Assembly: GCF_015234305.1 (NCBI RefSeq)
Contig: NZ_JADGMI010000003.1
Span: forward strand, 186,001-250,000
Reading direction: 5' to 3'
Source of the DNA: Superficieibacter sp. 1612_C1
Lineage (GTDB): Bacteria > Pseudomonadota > Gammaproteobacteria > Enterobacterales > Enterobacteriaceae
Length of the DNA: 64,000 bases
The notes below the pieces were generated by a model. That model searched no databases, was not told the origin of the DNA, and saw only the letters and a list, made by a program, of their open reading frames with translations. Position 1 is the first letter of the stretch. Every line of letters begins with the position of its first letter. Positions 26,270 to 39,243 of the stretch are shown piece by piece. The position numbers were made by a program, and so were the translations under genes.

Positions 26270-27304
26270 ATGAAAAATAAAGATAAAATTACGACAAAAT
26301 CACTGGCAAAGGCGCTGGGCATTTCCCATACCACCGTCTCGAATGCCTGGAATAACCCGGAGAAGCTTTCGACTGAGCTACGCAACCGAATTCTTAGTTA
26401 CGCCGAAGACGTCGGCTTCAAAGGCCCGGATAAACTGGCCCGGGCGCTGCGCACCGGTAAGTCGGACACCATTGGCGTCATTTTCAATGATTCGATGAGT
26501 TATGTGTTTATTGATCCGCACGATATCAGTCTGATGCGGGGGATTGCCACCCAGTGCGAGAAGCTGGATAAGAACCTGGTGCTGATCCCGCTACGCAAGC
26601 GTCAGCAGGCGGAAATCGCGCCGATTACGACGCTCGTGGACGGCTATATTCTCAATGCCACCCACAATAATGAAGCCGTCATTCAGCAGACGCTGGCGCG
26701 TCAGCTTCCCGTGGTGACGCTGGATTTTCGCCTGCCGCAGTACAGCAGCGTGTCGATTGATAACGCCGGGGCGATGGCGGAAATCACCCGTTATTTGATC
26801 GACAAAGGGCACCGCAATTTTGGCATTATCTCCTTCTCCGCCAGTAAAAACTCGCGGGGAATGCGTGACTTAAGCCAGCCGGTCACGGGCGACAACCTGG
26901 TCATGGTCACCCGCGTCAATGCCTGCCGGGAAACCTTTCTTGCACATGATATTGCCCCTGCCGCCTGCTGGCTGTGCGAAACCCGTCACGATGAAGCGCA
27001 CGGTGCGCAGGCCGCAGAGGCGCTACTCGCGGCGCATCCTGACATTACCGCGTTGATTTGCCTCTCTGACCGCTTTGCGCTGGGCGCGATCCACCACTGT
27101 CAGCAGCACGGTATTGCCGTTCCGCAACAGGTGGCGATTACCGGGTTCGATAACTTAACCCTTGATACCGACGGCCCGACGCTGACGACCATCGCTCAGG
27201 ACGCGGCGAAAAAGGGCGAGGTTGCGGTTGAGCTTCTGTTACAAAACGGGCCGATTACCCATTACGAGCTGGAGCATCAGCTCATTATTCGGGAGTCGGC
27301 CTGA
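26270..27304 (+). CDS. LacI-family repressor of the mannoside island
   Basis: 344 residues from the ATG at 26270; an in-frame TTG at 26249 would add seven residues inside a likely operator. The N-terminal HTH is TTKSLAKALGISHTTVSNAWNNP, followed by hinge helix GPDKLARALRTGKSDTIGVIF and a periplasmic-binding-protein-like ligand domain ending IAITGFDN-type sequence and LIIRES. It is divergent from the binding-protein operon and followed by the mannomutase gene with a 27-base gap. Confidence 0.92.
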   Translation: MKNKDKITTKSLAKALGISHTTVSNAWNNPEKLSTELRNRILSYAEDVGFKGPDKLARALRTGKSDTIGVIFNDSMSYVFIDPHDISLMRGIATQCEKLDKNLVLIPLRKRQQAEIAPITTLVDGYILNATHNNEAVIQQTLARQLPVVTLDFRLPQYSSVSIDNAGAMAEITRYLIDKGHRNFGIISFSASKNSRGMRDLSQPVTGDNLVMVTRVNACRETFLAHDIAPAACWLCETRHDEAHGAQAAEALLAAHPDITALICLSDRFALGAIHHCQQHGIAVPQQVAITGFDNLTLDTDGPTLTTIAQDAAKKGEVAVELLLQNGPITHYELEHQLIIRESA

Positions 27305-27331
27305 GTTACTCCCACCACTAAAGAGCAGATT

Positions 27332-28705
27332 ATGGATGAACTGAACTGTTTCAAAGCCTATGACATTCGCGGTGAAATCGGCGTGACGCTGACGCCGGAG
27401 ATCGCTTTTCGTATCGGACGCGCTTACGCGAACTGGCTCCAGCCTCGCCGGGTAGTGATTGGTGCCGATGTTCGTCTTAGCTCCGATGAACTTAAAGCCT
27501 CGCTGGCGGAAGGGTTGAGCCTTAGCGGCGCTGACGTGATTGACCTCGGGCAAACCGGGACAGAGGAAATATACTTTGCCACCCGCGAGCTGAAAGCGGA
27601 TGGTGGGATTCAGGTCACTGCCAGCCACAATCCCGCGCAGTATAACGGCATGAAGCTGGTGCGCGAGGATGCCCGCCCCATCAGTAACGACAACGGCCTG
27701 CTGGAGATTAAACGGCTCGCCGAACGCAATCAGTGGCAGCACAGCGAACGCCGGGGCAGCCTGCACACCGTTGATAACCGCCCGGCCTGGGTCGCTCATC
27801 TGCTGCATTATCTTCCGCATAAACCCCAGCGCCCTTTGCGGGTTGTTGTAAACGCCGGACACGGCACCGCTGGTCCGGCGCTGGACGCCATTGATACCGC
27901 GCTGCGCGCCAGGGGGATTGAGATCGACTTTATTCGTGTTCACCATCGTCCTGACGGCCACTTTCCGGCGGGCGTACCTAACCCAATGCTGGCGGAGAAC
28001 CGCAGCGCCACCCGCGACGCGGTACTGGCGCATCAGGCCGATTTTGGCGTGGCGTGGGATGGGGATTTCGACCGCTGTTTTTTCTTTGATGAACGCGGCG
28101 AGTTTATCGAAAGCTACTATCTGGTCGGCCTGTTTGCGAGCAGCTTTTTACAGCAGACTCCCGGCAGCGCCATCCTTCTCGATCCGCGTCTCACCTGGAA
28201 TACGCTGGATACCATTGCACAGCACGGCGGTCGGGCGGTGATCGGCAAAACCGGCCACGCCTTTATTAAAGCGCGGATGCGGGAAGAAAACGCGATTTAC
28301 GGCGGCGAGATGAGTGGCCACCACTATTTCCGCGATTTCGGCTACTGCGACAGCGGCATGATCCCGCTGATGCTGATGCTCACTATTCTCGGCCAGCGCG
28401 ACTGTCCACTTTCCCACTACGTTCAGGCGGCGCAGCAGCGCTACCCGGTTTCCGGCGAGATCAATCTGACCGTTGCCTCACCCGACGCGGTACTGGAAAA
28501 CATCGCCGCGTATTATGCGTCGCAGGGGGGCACACGCAGCGATATTGACGGATTAAGCCTTGATTTCACCGACTGGCGCTTTAATCTGCGCGCCTCCAAT
28601 ACCGAACCGCTGCTGAGACTGAACGTGGAAACACGTGGCGACGCGGCGTTGCTCGAACAAAAAACCCAGCAGCTGCAACAGCTTATTTCTCAATGCCAGG
28701 CATAA
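27332..28705 (+). CDS. Phosphomannomutase/phosphoglucomutase (ManB/CpsG-like)
   Basis: 457 residues, close in length and sequence to E. coli CpsG (456). The phosphoserine loop is TASHNP with Ser98; the metal-binding loop is WDGDFDRCF, and GGEMSGHHYF and RASNTEP (phosphate binding) are present. It interconverts mannose-1-P and mannose-6-P. In a catabolic island with a GH130 enzyme, it should convert the phosphorolysis product mannose-1-P to mannose-6-P for ManA and glycolysis. It sits outside any capsule cluster, supporting a catabolic role. Confidence 0.9.
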   Translation: MDELNCFKAYDIRGEIGVTLTPEIAFRIGRAYANWLQPRRVVIGADVRLSSDELKASLAEGLSLSGADVIDLGQTGTEEIYFATRELKADGGIQVTASHNPAQYNGMKLVREDARPISNDNGLLEIKRLAERNQWQHSERRGSLHTVDNRPAWVAHLLHYLPHKPQRPLRVVVNAGHGTAGPALDAIDTALRARGIEIDFIRVHHRPDGHFPAGVPNPMLAENRSATRDAVLAHQADFGVAWDGDFDRCFFFDERGEFIESYYLVGLFASSFLQQTPGSAILLDPRLTWNTLDTIAQHGGRAVIGKTGHAFIKARMREENAIYGGEMSGHHYFRDFGYCDSGMIPLMLMLTILGQRDCPLSHYVQAAQQRYPVSGEINLTVASPDAVLENIAAYYASQGGTRSDIDGLSLDFTDWRFNLRASNTEPLLRLNVETRGDAALLEQKTQQLQQLISQCQA

Positions 28706-28718
28706 GAAAGGATGCACG

Positions 28719-29783
28719 ATGACGGCCTTAACCCTACGCAATATTCATAAGAAATACGATAAATCGACCATTATTGAAAACCTGTCGCTGGAGATCGCCT
28801 CCGGTGAATTTATTGTTCTCGTTGGCCCTTCCGGCTGCGGTAAATCGACCCTGCTGCGCATCATCGCCGGGCTGGAGCTGCCGGACGGTGGGACGCTCAT
28901 GATGGGTGAAAACGATGTCACCCGGCTGGCGGCAGGCAAGCGGAATCTCTCTATGGTCTTTCAGTCCTACGCGCTCTATCCGCATATGACGGTACGGGAA
29001 AACCTGGCGTTTGGATTAAAGAACATCAAAACGCCTGCGGAAGAAATTGATAAACGCATCCAGCATGCCTCGCGGATGCTGAAGCTGGAAGAGATGCTGG
29101 ATCGCCTGCCGCAAAACCTCTCCGGCGGGCAGCGTCAGCGCGTGGCGATTGGCCGCTCTATCGTCCAGCAGCCGGAGCTGTTTTTATTCGACGAACCGCT
29201 GTCGAACCTTGACGCCGCGCTGCGCGTGGAGATGCGTCAGGAGATCCAGCAACTGCACAATACGTTGCACAACACTATGGTTTACGTGACGCACGATCAG
29301 GTGGAAGCGATGACCCTCGCGGACCGCATCGTGGTGCTCTACAAAGGCAAAATTGAGCAGGTCGGCACGCCGCTGGAGCTGTATAACACGCCCGCCAACC
29401 TGTTCGTGGCGGAGTTTATCGGCACGCCGAAAATCAACGTGCTGCCAGCGGTATGGCAGGAAGGCGTGTTGAGAATCACCGACGATCTGGCGCTGGCGTT
29501 AAGCCACGCGCCGCAGGGTGTGCGGGAAGGCGATAAACTGTTTGTCGCCCTGCGTCCGGAACATTTGCAGTATGAGGGCGACGGGGAGTTTACGCTGACG
29601 GCGCGTACCCGCCTGTGCGAGCTACAGGGGGATTCCACGCTGGTGTGGCTGGATCTTGACGGTCATTCAGTCTGCCTGAAATCCTTCCGCCAGCTGAGTT
29701 TTCCGCAGGGAACGGTGCTGAATTTGTCGATTGCTGAGCAGCATCTGCACCTGTTTGATAGTTTGGGGAAACGGCTGCCCTGA
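28719..29783 (+). CDS. ABC sugar importer ATPase (MsmK/MalK/UgpC type)
   Basis: 354 residues from the ATG at 28719 (AGAAAGGA upstream); earlier in-frame codons overlap the mannomutase gene. Walker A is GPSGCGKST (36-44), signature NLSGGQRQRV, Walker B LFLFDEP, then the H-loop TVYVTHDQ-like sequence and a C-terminal TOBE/regulatory domain with ALRPEH. It should energise the permeases encoded across the control region. Confidence 0.93.
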   Translation: MTALTLRNIHKKYDKSTIIENLSLEIASGEFIVLVGPSGCGKSTLLRIIAGLELPDGGTLMMGENDVTRLAAGKRNLSMVFQSYALYPHMTVRENLAFGLKNIKTPAEEIDKRIQHASRMLKLEEMLDRLPQNLSGGQRQRVAIGRSIVQQPELFLFDEPLSNLDAALRVEMRQEIQQLHNTLHNTMVYVTHDQVEAMTLADRIVVLYKGKIEQVGTPLELYNTPANLFVAEFIGTPKINVLPAVWQEGVLRITDDLALALSHAPQGVREGDKLFVALRPEHLQYEGDGEFTLTARTRLCELQGDSTLVWLDLDGHSVCLKSFRQLSFPQGTVLNLSIAEQHLHLFDSLGKRLP

Positions 29784-29834
29784 GACGCTGGCATCGGCAG
29801 GTTGCCTGTCTGTGTCTGGCACCGTACCCGTTCT

Positions 29835-29940
29835 GCCCGGTGGCGCAAGCTTACCGGGCCTACGGGGTCGATGATTATCTAACCATTGCCCAAATGTTCA
29901 CCCATTTGTAGGCCGGGCAAGGCGAAGCCGCCGCCCGGCA
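29835..29940. repeat. REP/BIME pair
   Basis: Two inverted REP units, 29835-29863 and 29907-29940, in the 300-base spacer between the ATPase gene and fadH. The rest of the spacer holds the fadH promoter region. Confidence 0.85.
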
Positions 29941-30037
29941 TTGCAATGCCGGGGCCACCCGCAATTCGCGATCTTTGATTCCCATCACAATCACTACACA
30001 GATCTTTTCCCTTTTTCGCTGCGCCCGCTAAATTAGT

Positions 30038-30054
30038 AACTCATCCGACCACAT
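30038..30054. promoter_or_regulatory. Putative FadR operator upstream of fadH
   Basis: AACTCATCCGACCACAT matches the FadR palindrome (such as ATCTGGTACGACCAGAT) at most positions and lies 30 bases before the fadH start. FadR control of fadH is expected from E. coli. Confidence 0.5.
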
Positions 30055-30062
30055 AACAATAA

Positions 30063-33235
<3,173 letters not shown>

Positions 33236-33320
33236 CGGCCCTCCAGAATGGTAAAATTTCGGTGTTATCCCTAAAAGGGTGCGTGAGTATACTCTTTTTT
33301 ACTATCGGCGTGGGGCATTG

Positions 33321-33812
33321 ATGAGCAATCTTAACTATCTACAGGGCTATCCGGAAAACCTGCTTTCCCAGGTCCGCACGCTTATTGCTGAACAGCGGCT
33401 CGGCGAGGTGCTACAAAAGCGCTATCCCGACACCCACGAGATCACCACCGACAAAGCGCTCTGGCAATATACTCAGGATCTGAAAAGTCAGTATCTGCGT
33501 AGCGCCCCACCGATCAATAAAGTGATGTATGACAATAAGATCCACGTGTTGAAAAACGCCCTCGGTCTGCATACGGCTATCTCTCGCGTGCAGGGTGGCA
33601 AGCTAAAAGCAAAAGCCGAAATTCGCGTCGCCACCGTGTTTCGCAACGCACCGGAACCATTCTTGCGAATGATCGTGGTACACGAGCTGGCGCATCTGAA
33701 AGAGAAAGAACATAACAAAGCGTTTTATCAGCTCTGTTGTCATATGGAACCGCAGTATCACCAGCTGGAGTTTGATACCCGCCTGTGGCTGACGCATCTG
33801 GCGCAGCCATGA
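33321..33812 (+). CDS. ygjP: YgjP, M48-like metal-dependent hydrolase
   Basis: 163 residues from the ATG at 33321, matching the E. coli start MSNL.YLQGYPE; the frame opens upstream at 33279. The zinc motif HELAH (121-125) with a following His-containing segment is the YgjP/SprT-like signature. The E. coli protein is annotated as a UTP pyrophosphatase in databases, as I recall; function is not certain. Confidence 0.93.
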   Translation: MSNLNYLQGYPENLLSQVRTLIAEQRLGEVLQKRYPDTHEITTDKALWQYTQDLKSQYLRSAPPINKVMYDNKIHVLKNALGLHTAISRVQGGKLKAKAEIRVATVFRNAPEPFLRMIVVHELAHLKEKEHNKAFYQLCCHMEPQYHQLEFDTRLWLTHLAQP

Positions 33813-33901
33813 GTCCGAAAACAGAATTGATTTTAATCTTCTGCGTGTGTTTTGCGCATTCCAGTTTATTCTCTGTCACAGGGAATGATAAGGAATGAAC
33901 A

Positions 33902-34594
33902 ATGAACGCAAGACGGATAGCTACAGCACTCTCTCATTTTATTTTTAACCGCTATTTTTTTATTCTACTGCTGCTGGCGATCATCGCGGCGGCAGGGCTG
34001 ACTCTTTACGCCAGTCACACGATGATCGCCTCCACGCAGGGGCGGCTTTACGACCGGACTGACAACCTCCCTGCCCGCAAACTGGGGCTGGTGCTCGGCG
34101 CAAAGCCCGGCAACCGCTACTTTACCCGACGTATTGACGCCGCTGCCGAGCTATATAAAGCAGGTAAGGTCAAATGGCTGCTGGTAAGCGGCGATAACGG
34201 CAAAGTACATTATGACGAACCTTCTGCGATGCGTAAGGCACTGCTCGCGAAAGGCGTTCCTTCAGAAGCGATCTACTGCGATTACGCTGGTTTCTCTACA
34301 CTCGACTCCGTTGTCCGCACGCAAAAAGTTTTTGGTGAAAATCGTTTTATCATTGTCTCTCAGCAGTTTCATAACCAGCGGGCGATTTGGCTGGCGCAGC
34401 AGTATGGTATTGATGCCATTGGCTTTAACGCGAAGGATTTAACCGACAGGCACGGCAGATATACCCAAATGCGGGAGAAACTGGCGCGAGTCAGCGCGGT
34501 ACTGGATGCCAAAATATTGCACCGCCAGCCAAAATATCTTGGCCCAACCGTAACGATTGGTTCCAACGCTAAAAGCGGCTGTCCCGTCCAGTAA
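33902..34594 (+). CDS. ygjQ: YgjQ, SanA-like inner-membrane protein (DUF218)
   Basis: 230 residues with one N-terminal membrane segment (about 18-38) and a DUF218/SanA domain ([40 protein letters not shown]). A SanA paralogue; SanA affects envelope permeability to vancomycin. AAGGA precedes the ATG. Function of YgjQ itself is unknown. Confidence 0.92.
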   Translation: MNARRIATALSHFIFNRYFFILLLLAIIAAAGLTLYASHTMIASTQGRLYDRTDNLPARKLGLVLGAKPGNRYFTRRIDAAAELYKAGKVKWLLVSGDNGKVHYDEPSAMRKALLAKGVPSEAIYCDYAGFSTLDSVVRTQKVFGENRFIIVSQQFHNQRAIWLAQQYGIDAIGFNAKDLTDRHGRYTQMREKLARVSAVLDAKILHRQPKYLGPTVTIGSNAKSGCPVQ

Positions 34595-34694
34595 ATCGGG
34601 ATGGATATAACGTTATGCGCTATGGAGCACTCGTTTTGTCATGTCGTCATGCTACATTGGCGGCAGGATCTCACAATGGAGTACATATTCGTTT

Positions 34695-35693
34695 ATGATA
34701 CGTTTCGCAGTCATTGGCACAAACTGGATCACCCGTCAGTTTGTCGATGCCGCCCATGAAACCGGTAAATACACGTTAACCGCGGTTTACTCGCGCAGCC
34801 TTGAGCAGGCGCAGCATTTCGCCAGTGATTACCCGGTGGAGCACCTGTTTACCTCGCTGGAAGAAATGGCTAACAGCGACGCTTTTGACGCTGTGTATAT
34901 CGCCAGCCCCAACGCCCTGCACTTCCCGCAAACGCGATTGTTCCTCAGCCATAAGAAGCATGTGATTTGTGAAAAGCCGCTGGCATCAAATCTGCGTGAA
35001 GTGGAGGAGGCTATCGCCGTGGCACGCGAAAATCAGGTGGTGCTGTTTGAAGCCTTCAAAACCGCCAGCCTGCCTAACTTTCTGCTGCTGCAACAGTCGC
35101 TGCCGAAACTGGGCAAAATCCGCAAGGCGTTTATTAACTACTGCCAGTACTCTTCACGCTACCAGCGCTATCTGGACGGCGAAAACCCGAATACCTTTAA
35201 TCCGGCCTTTTCTAACGGCTCGATTATGGATATTGGCTTTTACTGTCTGGCGTCAGCGGTCGCGCTGTGGGGCGAGCCACACAGCGTTCAGGCGTCCGCC
35301 AGTCTGCTGGAAAGCGGCGTGGATGCGCACGGTACGGTGGTACTGAACTACGGTGATTTTGACGTCACGCTGCATCATTCAAAGGTGAGCGACTCCGTAC
35401 TGGCGAGCGAAATTCAGGGCGAAAATGGATCGCTGGTGATCGAAAAACTCTCCGAGTGTCAGAACGTGGCCTTTGTACCGCGCGGTGGCAAAGCGCAGGA
35501 TCTGACTCAACCCCAGCACATCAATACCATGCTGTACGAGGCTGAGGTTTTTGCACGCCTGGTGGAGACCGGTGAGGTTAATCATCCGGGACTGGCGGTC
35601 AGTCGAACCACGTCGAAGTTGCAGACGGAAATCCGCCGCCAGACCGGCGTTGTCTTCCCGGCGGATGACGTCAATGTACAGGCGACCGCGTAA
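34695..35693 (+). CDS. ygjR: YgjR, Gfo/Idh/MocA-family oxidoreductase
   Basis: 332 residues from the ATG at 34695, where the Rossmann start IRFAVIGTNWITRQF begins; upstream in-frame codons to 34641 are not family-like. The CEKPLA motif with its conserved lysine (EKP) is typical of this NAD(P)-dependent family. Substrate unknown. Confidence 0.92.
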   Translation: MIRFAVIGTNWITRQFVDAAHETGKYTLTAVYSRSLEQAQHFASDYPVEHLFTSLEEMANSDAFDAVYIASPNALHFPQTRLFLSHKKHVICEKPLASNLREVEEAIAVARENQVVLFEAFKTASLPNFLLLQQSLPKLGKIRKAFINYCQYSSRYQRYLDGENPNTFNPAFSNGSIMDIGFYCLASAVALWGEPHSVQASASLLESGVDAHGTVVLNYGDFDVTLHHSKVSDSVLASEIQGENGSLVIEKLSECQNVAFVPRGGKAQDLTQPQHINTMLYEAEVFARLVETGEVNHPGLAVSRTTSKLQTEIRRQTGVVFPADDVNVQATA

Positions 35694-35716
35694 AACTGTG
35701 TAAAAGGCAGGTTGCG

Positions 35717-35739
35717 GGGCATTGACCAGATGAATGCCC
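35717..35739 (+). other. Hairpin between ygjR and the alx leader
   Basis: GGGCATT (35717-35723) pairs with AATGCCC (35733-35739). There is no U-tract. It could be a weak ygjR terminator or part of the alx upstream pH-responsive element. Confidence 0.35.
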
Positions 35740-35848
35740 TGTCATAATTTGTTACCTGCAAAGGGGAGTAACTTCATTGCCGGTGGATCGTCATTACGAT
35801 GCGGAAATCCGTATCCGGTTACCGGGCAACTTAAGTCACGCTGACGTC

Positions 35849-35992
35849 TGCCGGATGGCGCTTCGCTTATCCGGCCTACAAAAAGCAGATCTGCCAGGCA
35901 TAGCGCCATCCGGTCTCCACCGTGTAGGCCCGATAAGCAGAGCGCCAGCCGGTCTCTACCATGTAGGCCCGATAAGCAGAGCGCCATCGGGC
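35849..35992. repeat. REP units and 39-bp tandem repeat inside the alx riboswitch
   Basis: One REP unit at 35849-35880 faces two further units inside a 39-base tandem repeat: 35903-35941 and 35942-35980 differ at only a few positions, and a partial third copy (GCGCCATCGGGC) follows at 35981-35992. All lie between the 5' and 3' conserved parts of the riboswitch. Confidence 0.85.
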
Positions 35993-36063
35993 AGGCAAAC
36001 AGCGCAGGCTGGAGTTGTAAGTGAGACCTTGCCGGAAGGCGAGGTCTATGCATAAACGCGCAG

Positions 36064-36100
36064 CGGCTGACGTCTTCTGACCTCAGCCGTTTTTGTTTTT
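36064..36100 (+). terminator. Intrinsic terminator of the alx leader
   Basis: CGGCTGACGTC (36064-36074) pairs with GACCTCAGCCG (36079-36089) around TTCT, with one mismatch, followed by TTTTTGTTTTT. It precedes the alx start by 20 bases and is the likely expression platform of the riboswitch. Confidence 0.8.
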
Positions 36101-36120
36101 ATGCGTAAAGGAGTTGCTCT

Positions 36121-37086
36121 ATGAATACTGTCGGCACACCGTTGTTGTGGGGCGGATTCGCGGTGGTTGTGGTGATTATGCTGGCTATTGATCTCCTGCT
36201 ACAGGGGCGTCGTGGCGCACACACCATGTCAATGAAACAGGCCGCGATCTGGTCTCTGGTCTGGGTCTCACTCTCCCTGCTGTTTAACGCCGCGTTCTGG
36301 TGGTATCTCGCCACCACGCAAGGGCGGGCCGTTGCCGATCCGCAGGCGCTGGCATTCCTTACCGGGTACCTGATCGAAAAAGCGCTGGCGGTGGACAACG
36401 TCTTCGTCTGGCTGATGCTGTTCAGCTATTTTGCCGTGCCCGCCGCGCTTCAGCGTCGCGTGCTGATCTACGGCGTTCTCGGGGCGATTGTCCTGCGTAC
36501 CATCATGATCTTCGCTGGTAGCTGGTTGATTACCCAGTTTGACTGGCTGCTGTACGTCTTCGGTGCCTTTCTGCTGTTTACCGGCATCAAAATGGCGCTG
36601 GCAAAAGAAGATGAAAGCGGGATCGGCGAAAAACCGGTGGTGCGCTGGTTACGCAACCATTTACGCATGACGGATAAAATCGAGAACGAGCATTTCTTCG
36701 TGCGTAAAAACGGTCTGCTGTTTGCCACGCCGCTGCTGCTGGTGCTGATTCTGGTCGAACTCAGCGACGTGATCTTCGCGGTGGATAGCATCCCGGCGAT
36801 CTTCGCGGTCACCACCGATCCCTTTATTGTACTGACCTCCAACCTGTTCGCGATCCTCGGCCTGCGCGCCATGTACTTCCTGCTGGCGGGCGTGGCAGAG
36901 CGCTTCTCAATGCTGAAATACGGGCTGTCGATCATTCTGGTATTTATCGGCATTAAGATGCTCATTGTCGACTTCTACCATATCCCGATTGCGGTCTCGC
37001 TGGGCGTTGTGTTTGGTATTCTGGTACTCACGTTGCTGATTAACCTGTGGGTGAACCATCAGCGCGATAAGCAACAGTTGGGGTAA
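36121..37086 (+). CDS. alx: Alx, TerC-family manganese exporter
   Basis: 321 residues, the E. coli length, with about nine membrane segments. Acidic residues in membrane helices ([12 protein letters not shown] and [16 protein letters not shown]) are the TerC signature. Exports Mn2+ and is alkali-induced in E. coli. AAAGGAG lies upstream of the ATG, just beyond the riboswitch terminator. Confidence 0.96.
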   Translation: MNTVGTPLLWGGFAVVVVIMLAIDLLLQGRRGAHTMSMKQAAIWSLVWVSLSLLFNAAFWWYLATTQGRAVADPQALAFLTGYLIEKALAVDNVFVWLMLFSYFAVPAALQRRVLIYGVLGAIVLRTIMIFAGSWLITQFDWLLYVFGAFLLFTGIKMALAKEDESGIGEKPVVRWLRNHLRMTDKIENEHFFVRKNGLLFATPLLLVLILVELSDVIFAVDSIPAIFAVTTDPFIVLTSNLFAILGLRAMYFLLAGVAERFSMLKYGLSIILVFIGIKMLIVDFYHIPIAVSLGVVFGILVLTLLINLWVNHQRDKQQLG

Positions 37087-37123
37087 TCATTTTAGACGGG
37101 AGATGCCCTTTCAGGACGAACGC

Positions 37124-37157
37124 AAAAGCCCGTCAGCAGACGCTGTACGGGCTTTTT
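37124..37157 (+). terminator. Terminator after alx
   Basis: AAAAGCCCGT (37124-37133) pairs with ACGGGCTTTT (37147-37156), followed by further T residues. Confidence 0.85.
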
Positions 37158-37346
37158 GTTCAATATGTCACATTATTGTTAAATAAAAGTTATAAAACAT
37201 GATCCCCGCATAAAACCCAGCATATTTCGCTTCCCGAAGTTTGATCTTTCCTTATACTCGACCAGGCAAACACTTTGTTACATCCTGAAAGATGCGCCAT
37301 CAGAGCGCACAAAGGATGAGCATCAACATAATGAAAGGATCAAGAA

Positions 37347-38591
37347 ATGACGACGCAACGTACTCCGGGGCTATTCCAGCGTTTAGCTCAAGGGAGCCTG
37401 GTTAAGCAAATTTTAGTAGGTCTTGTGCTGGGTATTTTACTGGCGTGGATTTCAACGCCAGCGGCGATTGCCGTCGGTTTACTGGGCACGCTGTTCGTCG
37501 GCGCGCTTAAAGCCGTCGCGCCAGTGCTGGTATTAATGCTGGTCATGGCATCAATCGCCAATCATCAGCACGGGCAAAAAACCTCTATTCGCCCGATTTT
37601 GTTCCTCTACCTGCTGGGAACCTTCTCCGCCGCGCTGGCCGCCGTGGTATTCAGTTTCGCTTTCCCATCAACGTTGCACCTGACCAGCAGCGCCAATGAT
37701 ATTGTGCCGCCGTCTGGTATCGTTGAAGTACTGCGCGGCTTGTTGCTGAACATGGTCGCGAATCCGATCGATGCCCTGCTTAACGCGAACTATATCGGCA
37801 TTCTTGTCTGGGCCGTTGGCCTGGGTTTTGCCCTGCGTCACGGTAACGAGACCACCAAAAATCTGGTCAACGATATGTCCAGCGCCGTCACCTTTATGGT
37901 GCGACTGGTCATTCGTTTCGCGCCGATTGGGATTTTTGGTCTGGTCTCATCAACCCTGGCTACCACCGGCTTTGCAACACTGTGGGGCTATGCGCACCTG
38001 CTGGTAGTGCTGATTAGCTGCATGCTGCTGGTCGCGCTGGTGATTAACCCGCTGCTGGTGTTCTGGAAAATTCGTCGTAACCCGTACCCGCTGGTGTTTG
38101 CCTGCCTGCGTGAAAGCGGCGTTTACGCCTTCTTTACCCGCAGTTCCGCCGCCAATATTCCGGTCAATATGGCGCTGTGCGAGAAGCTGAATCTGGACCG
38201 CGATACCTATTCCGTCTCTATTCCGCTGGGCGCAACCATTAACATGGCAGGCGCGGCCATCACCATCACGGTATTAACCCTGGCAGCGGTCAAAACGCTG
38301 GGTATTCCGGTAGATCTGCCGACAGCGCTGTTGCTGAGCGTGGTGGCCTCCCTGTGCGCCTGCGGAGCGTCCGGCGTGGCGGGCGGCTCCCTGCTGCTTA
38401 TTCCGCTGGCGTGCAATATGTTCGGCATTCCTAACGACATCGCCATGCAGGTGGTGGCCGTCGGTTTCATCATCGGGGTATTGCAGGATTCCTGTGAAAC
38501 AGCGCTGAACTCCTCTACCGATGTGCTGTTCACCGCGGCAGCTTGTCAGGCGGAAGACGAACGTCTGGCGAACAACGCCCTGCGCAGTTAA
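37347..38591 (+). CDS. sstT: SstT, Na+/serine-threonine symporter
   Basis: 414 residues, as in E. coli, with multiple membrane segments of the dicarboxylate/amino acid:cation symporter fold. [19 protein letters not shown] and [15 protein letters not shown] are the HP1/TM7 substrate- and sodium-binding signatures. Imports serine and threonine with Na+. AAAGGA precedes the ATG at 37347. Confidence 0.96.
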   Translation: MTTQRTPGLFQRLAQGSLVKQILVGLVLGILLAWISTPAAIAVGLLGTLFVGALKAVAPVLVLMLVMASIANHQHGQKTSIRPILFLYLLGTFSAALAAVVFSFAFPSTLHLTSSANDIVPPSGIVEVLRGLLLNMVANPIDALLNANYIGILVWAVGLGFALRHGNETTKNLVNDMSSAVTFMVRLVIRFAPIGIFGLVSSTLATTGFATLWGYAHLLVVLISCMLLVALVINPLLVFWKIRRNPYPLVFACLRESGVYAFFTRSSAANIPVNMALCEKLNLDRDTYSVSIPLGATINMAGAAITITVLTLAAVKTLGIPVDLPTALLLSVVASLCACGASGVAGGSLLLIPLACNMFGIPNDIAMQVVAVGFIIGVLQDSCETALNSSTDVLFTAAACQAEDERLANNALRS

Positions 38592-38597
38592 TGATAT

Positions 38598-38625
38598 AGC
38601 CTCTCCGTCACCGGGCGGAGGGGCT
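38598..38625. terminator. Bidirectional hairpin between sstT and ygjV
   Basis: AGCCTCTCCG (38598-38607) pairs with CGGAGGGGCT (38616-38625), overlapping the ygjV stop. Convergent genes share it; T-tracts are short on both sides. Confidence 0.6.
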
Positions 38626-39162
38626 CTCTTGCTGGACGCGTTTTTCAATCTTAAACGGATCGATACCGCGTTTCTGCATCCGCCAGAAGCGAATAATATT
38701 CAGCCCATTCATAATCAAAAAACTGCCCTCAATCAGCGTGCCGCCAATCGAGCCCAGCCAGAAGTTATGCGCTACCCAGCAGGCGGTTGAGCACCACATC
38801 ACGCAGCGGGTGGTCAGCCCTTTGCAGCGGAACAGCGCCCAGGTACTGACAGTGGTGCCGATAATCGGCAGAAGTTCCATCGCATGATGCAGTTTGCTGA
38901 AGCCGAGGATCAGGGTCAGGGCAATAAACACGCTCATTACCCAGAGTCTGCGGGTGCGCAGGGAGATAACGGTGCGGATGGCGTTCAGTTCTGCGCTCAT
39001 GCCCGCCGGGTAAGCTCCCATCAGGAAAAAGTGCAGCCCGATCACCGAACTGTAGACGGCGAGCTGAAGTTTGAAACGCCGCTCGTCACGGTTGATAAAG
39101 GTGGTGATACCAATCAGAAAGGCGATGACGCCGGCGCCCTGGGCCAGCCAATACGCGGTCAT
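38608..39162 (-). CDS. ygjV: YgjV, inner-membrane protein
   Basis: 184 residues with about five membrane segments; family named after YgjV (Imp-YgjV). E. coli YgjV has similar length. Function unknown. It is convergent with sstT and ends inside the shared hairpin. Confidence 0.9.
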   Translation of the reverse strand: MTAYWLAQGAGVIAFLIGITTFINRDERRFKLQLAVYSSVIGLHFFLMGAYPAGMSAELNAIRTVISLRTRRLWVMSVFIALTLILGFSKLHHAMELLPIIGTTVSTWALFRCKGLTTRCVMWCSTACWVAHNFWLGSIGGTLIEGSFLIMNGLNIIRFWRMQKRGIDPFKIEKRVQQESPSAR

Positions 39163-39243
39163 GACAACATCCTTAGCGGATAGATAAAAGAAAACGGCGC
39201 TTCATTATATGAAACGCCGTTTTAAAATGCTAACTGCAAATAA

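Larger units (their letters stand above)
35750..36100 (+). ncRNA. yybP-ykoY manganese riboswitch (SraF/PRE) in the alx leader, expanded by REP repeats
   Basis: The conserved riboswitch halves are visible: AAAGGGGAGTA at 35760-35770 with following GTTACCGGGCAAC-type helices, and GAGACCTTGCCGGAAGGCG at about 36023-36042 with the closing GAGGTCTATGC. Such leaders bind Mn2+ and, in E. coli alx, respond to alkaline pH and manganese. The core is followed by an intrinsic terminator and then alx. Unusually, about 145 bases of REP-like sequence (35849-35992) separate the two halves, enlarging a peripheral arm. Confidence 0.85.

Noticed and set aside
35903-35992. 39-base tandem repeat considered as a short CRISPR array
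   Set aside because: Copies are directly adjacent without unique spacers, contain REP core sequence and have no cas genes nearby.
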